The notes below the pieces were generated by a model. That model searched no databases, was not told the origin of the DNA, and worked only from the letters and a program-made list of their open reading frames with translations. From assembly GCF_900092025.1 (NCBI RefSeq), contig NZ_FLTX01000008.1, forward strand, positions 124,001-188,000: a DNA stretch of 64,000 nucleotides, in the 5' to 3' direction. Positions 58,893 to 64,000 of this stretch are shown in pieces. The translations under genes were made by a program, and so were the position numbers. Position 1 is the stretch's first letter; the number at the start of each line of letters is the position of its first letter. Source of the DNA: Xanthomonas bromi (lineage in GTDB: Bacteria > Pseudomonadota > Gammaproteobacteria > Xanthomonadales > Xanthomonadaceae).

Positions 58893-59422
58893 CCATGAAA
58901 TTGCTCAAGATCCTGTCCTGCGTGGCGTTAATTGCAGTATTGCCGGCGTGCACGCGCGGTGTGACCAGCACGCCGGGCGATGCGCCGAATCTGGAAGCCT
59001 GGGTGGCCGAAGTGCGTGCGCGTCCTGCGCCGCCGCTGGAGCCATTGCCGGTGATGCAGCAATTCGAGACATTCGAATATGCAGCCCAGGCGATGCGCGA
59101 CCCGTTCAGCGATGCCTGGGTTAGTGCGGAAGGTGGTAACGGCACACGTCCGGATCCGAACCGGCGCAAGGAACCGTTGGAAGCCTTTCCGCTGGACGCC
59201 CTCGACATGGTGGGGACCATTGGCGGCGGCTCGGGCCTGATCGCCCTGGTGATGGCGCCTGACAAGGTGACCTACCGGGTGCGGCCGGGTGTTTATCTGG
59301 GACAGAGCGATGGCCGGGTGACCGGGGTCTACGAAGACCGCATCGAGCTGATTGAACTTGTGCCGGACGGTGCGGGTGGATGGCTTGAACGGCCGGCCTC
59401 ACTCGCATTGGATGATCAATAA
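58889..59422 (+). CDS. pilP: Type IV pilus assembly lipoprotein PilP
   Basis: Periplasmic lipoprotein of 177 residues linking the PilNO platform to the secretin PilQ. Lipobox region VALIAVLPAC. The C-terminal domain has LDMVGTIGGGSGLIALVMAPDKVTYRVRPGVYLGQSDGRVT, typical of PilP. It overlaps pilO by four bases. Confidence 0.96.
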   Translation: MTMKLLKILSCVALIAVLPACTRGVTSTPGDAPNLEAWVAEVRARPAPPLEPLPVMQQFETFEYAAQAMRDPFSDAWVSAEGGNGTRPDPNRRKEPLEAFPLDALDMVGTIGGGSGLIALVMAPDKVTYRVRPGVYLGQSDGRVTGVYEDRIELIELVPDGAGGWLERPASLALDDQ

Positions 59423-59441
59423 AGTGATAGGGGATAGCACG

Positions 59442-61403
59442 ATGACGTTTTCCAATGCCCGGCGGCTGCGTCCGGTACGACGCCACGCGATCTTCCAGGC
59501 CTGCGCGTTGGGGTTCGCGCTGGTACTGGCGAGCGGCAGCGCGTTCGCAGCGGCGGAGCTGACTCAGCCCGCGCAGGATCCGGCCAAGGTCGCTCCGACG
59601 AGCCTGGCGGTCTCCAAAATCGACTTCAAGCGCGGCGAAGACGGCGCTGGCCGGTTGATCCTGCAGTTCGACGGCCAGGGTGCAAGCCCGGACCTGCGGA
59701 CGCAGGGCGACAAGGTGCTGGTGGACATCAGCAACGCCAAGTTGCCGCCGGAGCTGCAGCGCCCGCTTAACGTCACCGACTTCGCCACGCCGGTGCAGCG
59801 CGTGGAAGTGAAGCCGTCCGGCTCCGGTTCGCAGCTGGTGCTGTCGACCAAGGGCGCCTTCGACTCGCTGGCCTACCAGACCGGCAACGAATACGTGGTC
59901 GAGATCACCCCGCGCAAGGGCCAGCCGGCCGTGGGCGGTGTGAGCCCGGCGGCGGTGACCCAGGCGGCCGCGCAGATCGCGGCGCGTGGCTACAGTGGCC
60001 GCCCGGTGACGTTCAACTTCCAGGACGTGCCGGTGCGCACCGTGCTGCAGCTGATCGCCGAGGAATCCAACCTCAACATCGTCGCCTCCGACACCGTGCA
60101 GGGCAACGTCACGCTGCGCCTGATGAACGTGCCGTGGGACCAGGCGCTGGACATCGTGCTGCGGGCCAAGGGACTGGACAAGCGCCGTGATGGCGGCGTG
60201 GTGTGGGTGGCCCCGCAGCCGGAATTGGCCAAGTTCGAGCAGGACAAGGAAGACGCCCGCATCGCGATCGAGAACCGTGAGGACTTGATCACCGACTATG
60301 TGCAGATCAATTACCACAATGCGGCGGTGATCTTCAAAGCGCTGACGGAAGCCAAGGGAATTGGTGGTGGCGGTGGCGGTGGGCAGGGCGGACAGGGGGG
60401 GGCGGGGCAGCAGGACAATGGTTTCCTTTCGCCACGCGGTCGGATTGTTGCCGACGAACGCACCAATACATTGATGATCAGCGATATTCCGAAGAAGGTC
60501 GCGCAAATGCGCGAGCTGATTTCGCATATTGACCGCCCGGTGGATCAGGTATTGATCGAGAGCCGGATTGTCATTGCGACCGATACGTTTGCGCGTGATT
60601 TGGGTGCGCGGTTTGGTATTTCCGGAGCGACGGGGCGAGGTATCCTGAGTGGCTCGCTGGAAAGTAATACCAATTACAAGAATACGCTGGCGCAGCGCAA
60701 CAACGAAATCAACAGCACTCGCACTGCCACTACGCCTGGAACGAGTAATACTTTGCCGGCGTTTCTTTTTCCGTCTGGATTGAACATAAATCTAGGTGCG
60801 GGTGGCGGATTTACCAATAGCACGCCTGGCGGTCTAGCCTATACTTTGCTGGGCTCGAACTTTAATCTGGATATTGAGCTATCGGCAATGCAGGAAGAGG
60901 GGCGTGGTGAAGTCGTGTCGAACCCCCGTATAGTTACCGCGAATCAGCGAGAGGGCGTAATCAAACAGGGCCGAGAAATTGGCTATGTGACCATAAGCGG
61001 CGCTGGTGCAGGTGGAGGATCTCAGGCCAACGTACAGTTTAAGGAAGTGCTGCTTGAACTCAAAGTTACGCCAACAATTACCAATGACAACCGGGTATTT
61101 CTTAACATGAACGTCAAGAAGGACGAGGTTGCACGGCTAATTAATTTGCCGTTGTATGGCACCGTCCCTGAAATCAATCGTCGTGAGATCAATACCGCTG
61201 TCCTAGTAGGAGATGGTGAGACCGTGGTGATCGGCGGCGTCTACGAATTCACTGATCGCGAGAGCGTCTCAAAGGTGCCTTTCCTGGGCGACATACCGTT
61301 TCTGGGCAATTTGTTTAAAAAGCGCGGACGCAGCAAGGAGAAGGCTGAACTCTTGGTGTTCGTGACGCCAAAGGTTTTGCGGGTGGCTAGCGCCACGCCC
61401 TGA
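59442..61403 (+). CDS. pilQ: Type IV pilus secretin PilQ
   Basis: Outer-membrane channel of the type IV pilus, 653 residues. Signal peptide AIFQACALGFALVLASGSAFA, one AMIN domain (about 50-130), an N0 domain (VTFNFQDVPVRTVLQLIAEESNLNIVAS), an N1 domain, and the C-terminal secretin domain. The secretin part has VSNPRIVTANQREGVIKQG, VGDGETVVIGGVYEF and VPFLGDIPFLGNLFKK. A Gly-rich linker lies at residues about 307-322. From there to the end the gene is much lower in G+C, with different codon choices, than its first half. The ATG 59442 gives the standard N-terminus. Confidence 0.97.
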   Translation: MTFSNARRLRPVRRHAIFQACALGFALVLASGSAFAAAELTQPAQDPAKVAPTSLAVSKIDFKRGEDGAGRLILQFDGQGASPDLRTQGDKVLVDISNAKLPPELQRPLNVTDFATPVQRVEVKPSGSGSQLVLSTKGAFDSLAYQTGNEYVVEITPRKGQPAVGGVSPAAVTQAAAQIAARGYSGRPVTFNFQDVPVRTVLQLIAEESNLNIVASDTVQGNVTLRLMNVPWDQALDIVLRAKGLDKRRDGGVVWVAPQPELAKFEQDKEDARIAIENREDLITDYVQINYHNAAVIFKALTEAKGIGGGGGGGQGGQGGAGQQDNGFLSPRGRIVADERTNTLMISDIPKKVAQMRELISHIDRPVDQVLIESRIVIATDTFARDLGARFGISGATGRGILSGSLESNTNYKNTLAQRNNEINSTRTATTPGTSNTLPAFLFPSGLNINLGAGGGFTNSTPGGLAYTLLGSNFNLDIELSAMQEEGRGEVVSNPRIVTANQREGVIKQGREIGYVTISGAGAGGGSQANVQFKEVLLELKVTPTITNDNRVFLNMNVKKDEVARLINLPLYGTVPEINRREINTAVLVGDGETVVIGGVYEFTDRESVSKVPFLGDIPFLGNLFKKRGRSKEKAELLVFVTPKVLRVASATP

Positions 61404-61418
61404 GGCTCCTATGCATGG

Positions 61419-61448
61419 CACAAGAACCGCGGACAGCGGTTTCTTGTG
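61419..61448 (+). terminator. Hairpin after pilQ
   Basis: CACAAGAACCGC / GCGGTTTCTTGTG stem with one bulge and a 5-base loop. No T-run follows. A likely 3' end of the pil operon. Confidence 0.5.
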
Positions 61449-61554
61449 TCGGACTGCTTAACTGCTAAGCTCGCAGGTAAGCACTCTGGCTTTAGTAATA
61501 AAGTAAATTTTTGCAGCGAGTGGTTTTAACTGAATCCATAGATAGGAGTGAACT

Positions 61555-62187
61555 ATGGAAAATAAATCGAATTTTATTATTTATTTTATCCTCGCTGTTA
61601 TTATTCTTTTTTCTGATACCGTAGTTGCCTCTACTGCCATTACCGCAACAGCCCGCAACGGGCAAGTTATTCAGGGTACTGCATCTACTACAACGTTGTC
61701 GTTGATTACCTGTATCCAGGCAATTGGTGGAGGAGAAGGTGGTACGCGTTGCAATATACAGGCGCCTGGATGGAATGGCGTCGTATCGGAAGGAGAGTCG
61801 ATAGGTACTACCGGACCAGGTAATGTTGTTCTCGGCTGCGATGGGACCTATGCGGCTGCCGGTGGGAGTCTGACATGTATAGCGAGAATCGATGACACCA
61901 CGTGCTCGCCGGAACAGACGATTCTCGCCTCATCCAGAGATGGCAGCTCCTTCCGTGGATTGGCGCCAATAAAGTCTGCAGCAATTGTTGAGTGCACTCA
62001 GGCTTCAGGCAGTGTAACTGGAGCGACATGTGGGATTCAGGGGCCGGGATATACCGGGCAGTTGACTCCAGGTCAGTCGATTCCAACCAGCGGCGCTGGA
62101 ACTGTGGCCCTTGCTCGCGGCGGACAGTATTCAGCAAATGGCGGTGGATTGTCTTGCTCTGCGCTGGTGAGCCAGGCTTGTCCCTGA
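61555..62187 (+). CDS. Secreted Cys-containing two-repeat protein, unknown family
   Basis: A 210-residue protein not recognised as any family. A signal peptide is clear (FIIYFILAVIILFSDTVVAS). The mature part is two similar modules of about 88 residues. Each contains a pattern like CNIQAPGWNGVVSEGESI..GG.LTC / CGIQGPGYTGQLTPGQSI..GGGLSC. Cysteines are shared between the modules, so disulphides and export are likely. AGGAG lies eight bases before the ATG. The sequence is strongly A+T-rich at the 5' end, unlike its surroundings, so it was probably acquired. It lies directly after pilQ, so it could be a pilus-associated or surface protein, or an accessory gene carried with a recombined pilQ (inference). 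Confidence 0.75.
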   Translation: MENKSNFIIYFILAVIILFSDTVVASTAITATARNGQVIQGTASTTTLSLITCIQAIGGGEGGTRCNIQAPGWNGVVSEGESIGTTGPGNVVLGCDGTYAAAGGSLTCIARIDDTTCSPEQTILASSRDGSSFRGLAPIKSAAIVECTQASGSVTGATCGIQGPGYTGQLTPGQSIPTSGAGTVALARGGQYSANGGGLSCSALVSQACP

Positions 62188-62390
62188 TAAACGCGCTTTA
62201 GTGATATGGGTTGGAGACAGCAAAAAAGGAGCTTGCGTACTCTCTCCAGAATGATTGCCATCCCGGGTGTGTGAGAGTGCCCGCCGGATGCTGGTCGTTA
62301 AACAGCCATCACTACGAAAGTGTGTCACTCGCTGAACATCCAGATGCCCCGCAGTGAACCAATCGCATTCGAATCGGTCACACTGGACCT
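62188..62390. other. Gap before moxR
   Basis: About 200 bases. CACACT ends six bases before the MoxR ATG (62379-62384), with TGAACC 18 bases further up. This could be another leaderless promoter. Otherwise nothing was seen. Confidence 0.4.
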
Positions 62391-63410
62391 ATGAACGCAC
62401 CGCCGCTGCTACCCCCTGAAGCCGTTGCCGCGCCCGCCGAGGACCGGCTGCATCGTCAATTCACCTTGCTGCGCGAGTCGCTGGCGCAGCGCATCGTTGG
62501 TCAGTCAGCGCTGGTCGAACGGCTGCTGATTGCCTTGCTCGCCGATGGCCATTTGCTGGTCGAGGGTGCGCCTGGCTTGGCCAAGACCACCGCCATCCGT
62601 GCACTGGCTTCGCGGCTGGAGGCGGATTTTGCGCGGGTGCAATTCACTCCTGACCTCCTGCCGGCCGATCTGACCGGTACCGAGATCTGGCGGCCGCAGG
62701 ACAGCCGGTTCGAGTTCATGCCCGGGCCGATCTTCCATCCCATTCTCCTGGCCGACGAGATCAACCGTGCGCCGGCCAAAGTGCAGTCGGCCTTGCTAGA
62801 GGCGATGGGCGAACGGCAGGTCACGGTGGGCCGACACACCTATGCGCTGCCGCAGCTGTTCCTGGTGATGGCAACGCAAAACCCGATCGAGCAGGAGGGC
62901 ACGTTCCCGTTGCCCGAAGCGCAGTTGGATCGCTTCCTGATGCATGTGCGCATCGGCTATCCGCAGGCCGACGCCGAGGCGGAAATCCTGCGCCTGGCAC
63001 GTGAGGCGGCCCGCGATACGCTGGAAAAACACGAGACCGTTCCCGACAAGATTCCGCTGGAAGACGTGTTCGCGGCGCGGCGCGTGGTGCTGGACGTGCA
63101 TCTGGCCCCGCAGCTGGAGCGCTATTTGATCGAAATCGTGCTCGCCTCGCGCGATGCCAAGCGGTATGACCCGGCCTTGGCGCGGCGGATCGCCTGGGGC
63201 GCCAGCCCGCGTGGCTCAATTTCATTAGAGCGCTGCGCACGTGCACGCGCGTGGCTTGCCGGGCGCGACTACGTGACGCCGGACGATATCCGCGCCATTG
63301 CCCCGGACGTGCTGCGGCACCGCGTGCTGCCCAGCTACGAGGCCACAGCCGAAGGTTGGGATGGTGAACGCCTGGTTGCCGCATTGCTCGAAAAGATTCC
63401 GCTGCCCTGA
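62391..63410 (+). CDS. MoxR-family AAA+ ATPase
   Basis: AAA+ chaperone of 339 residues that supports maturation of partner proteins (cytoplasm). Walker A is degenerate but conserved for this family: LLVEGAPGLAKTTAIRAL (about 55-72). Walker B: HPILLADEINRAPAKVQSALLEAMGERQVT. Sensor: LVMATQNPIEQEGTFPLPEAQLDRF. It is followed 20 bases later by a DUF58 gene, the usual MoxR-DUF58 pair. Confidence 0.95.
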   Translation: MNAPPLLPPEAVAAPAEDRLHRQFTLLRESLAQRIVGQSALVERLLIALLADGHLLVEGAPGLAKTTAIRALASRLEADFARVQFTPDLLPADLTGTEIWRPQDSRFEFMPGPIFHPILLADEINRAPAKVQSALLEAMGERQVTVGRHTYALPQLFLVMATQNPIEQEGTFPLPEAQLDRFLMHVRIGYPQADAEAEILRLAREAARDTLEKHETVPDKIPLEDVFAARRVVLDVHLAPQLERYLIEIVLASRDAKRYDPALARRIAWGASPRGSISLERCARARAWLAGRDYVTPDDIRAIAPDVLRHRVLPSYEATAEGWDGERLVAALLEKIPLP

Positions 63411-63430
63411 TCGGGTAGCGTCGCTGAGGT

Positions 63431-64000
63431 ATGCCGTCCTCTCGCCAGACGCCGATGTCTTCGATGCCGTTCTCGTCCCCTGCACTCCCCCCGTCGCCTG
63501 TCGCTGGCGATGGTCTGCGCCCAACGCTCGCGGAACTGATTGCGCTGCGCGGCACCGCAGTCCCTCGCGGTCAACCGGGACGCGGCCGGCATGGTTTGGC
63601 GGGGCCGGTGCCTGCCGCCACGCGCGGGCGCGGCATGGAATACGCCGAGTCGCGTGAGTACGTGGCTGGCGACGATGCGCGGCATATCGATTGGCGCGTG
63701 ACAGCGCGTACCGGACGGGCACATACCAAGTTGTTTCAGGCCGAACGCGAGCGCTTGAGTCTGATCGTGGCCGATACCTCGCCTGCGCTCTTCTTCGGCA
63801 CGCGCGTGCGCTACAAGTCGGTACAGGCAGCCCGCGCCGGGGCGGTCGCCGCGTGGCTGGCACAGCGACAGGGCGACCGCATCGCGGCCTTGCGCGGCAC
63901 CGCCAGCGAAGCGCCGATTGCGCCGCGGTCTGGGCCGCGTGGCGTGTTGCCGGTGTTGGATGCCTTGGCGCGTTGGTATGCGCAGCCGCCGTCCGGCGAT
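63431..64000 (+). CDS. DUF58 domain protein (partial, runs off the window)
   Basis: The first 190 codons are present. The DUF58 signature is clear: GMEYAESREYVAGDDARHIDWRVTARTGRAHTKLF, then the VWA-like LSLIVADTSPALFFGT. DUF58 proteins are VWA-domain partners of MoxR ATPases. ATG 63431 is 20 bases after the moxR stop; the in-frame ATG 63455 is an alternative. The 3' end is missing. Confidence 0.92.
   Translation, partial: MPSSRQTPMSSMPFSSPALPPSPVAGDGLRPTLAELIALRGTAVPRGQPGRGRHGLAGPVPAATRGRGMEYAESREYVAGDDARHIDWRVTARTGRAHTKLFQAERERLSLIVADTSPALFFGTRVRYKSVQAARAGAVAAWLAQRQGDRIAALRGTASEAPIAPRSGPRGVLPVLDALARWYAQPPSGD

Larger units (their letters stand above)
60350..62390. other. Low-G+C, possibly recombined segment (3' half of pilQ to before moxR)
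   Basis: Single-line counts: 59941-60000 is 47 of 60 G+C. 60781-60840 is 32 of 60, and 61561-61620 is 13 of 60. The change starts near the Gly-rich linker of pilQ, at about 60350-60430. It ends before the MoxR gene at 62391, where composition returns to the genome norm. No transposase or integrase is seen. Confidence 0.6.

Overview
The window is a high-G+C gammaproteobacterial chromosome segment, almost certainly from Xanthomonas. Several things point to this: a stand-alone XVIPCD-type domain protein (the Xanthomonas type IV secretion recognition domain), the layout mrcA / pilMNOPQ, the layout gmk-rpoZ-spoT-ridA-recG, two TonB-dependent receptors, and intergenic hairpins built from GGGAATC/GATTCCC units. 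The species cannot be fixed from the sequence alone. No rRNA, tRNA, CRISPR array or complete insertion sequence was seen.

Layout. 1-13.9 kb: housekeeping genes. These are a PPi-dependent phosphofructokinase (cut by the window edge), adk, mpl, a Lon-N-terminal-domain protein, a bestrophin-like channel, a DedA-PAP2-LssY fusion, a RIO-like kinase, an SDR, a DUF3829 lipoprotein, a voltage-gated K+ channel, an argD-type aminotransferase and a HAD phosphatase. 14.1-21.2 kb: an accessory, visibly decaying cluster. It holds a TonB receptor (frameshifted and 3'-truncated), a Tat-exported flavin amine oxidase, a c-type cytochrome, an exported RidA, a Tat-exported PLP aminotransferase (truncated), azurin, and a LuxR/MalT-like regulator (gutted). 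Together they look like a periplasmic amine-oxidation pathway that is being lost. 21.8-30.5 kb: hemL, an intact Oar-type TonB receptor, thiE, rubredoxin, SirB1-like, DUF192, rpiA and an EVE-domain protein.

30.5-42.4 kb: fau (5-formyl-THF cyclo-ligase), 6S RNA, zapA and a zapB-like coiled coil, in the arrangement conserved across gammaproteobacteria. Facing these are ygfB-pepP, then the orphan XVIPCD protein, pepQ, PilZ, DUF1631, hemW, rdgB-VOC-rph. 42.4-52.5 kb: yicC, gmk, rpoZ, spoT, ridA, recG, a nucleoside hydrolase, rpmE2 and gltA. 52.7-61.4 kb: a conserved hypothetical, mrcA (PBP1A), and the divergent type IV pilus operon pilMNOPQ.

From about 60.35 kb the base composition of pilQ changes abruptly, and it stays low through a new secreted cysteine-rich two-repeat protein (61555-62187). 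This suggests a recombined segment that replaced the secretin domain. The window ends with a MoxR ATPase and the start of a DUF58 protein.

Regulatory themes: several genes have a -10-like hexamer exactly 5-6 nt before the start codon, which suggests leaderless mRNAs. Two families of hairpin-forming dispersed repeats fill the gaps between genes. A strong minus-strand terminator in the adk-mpl gap suggests an unannotated small RNA.
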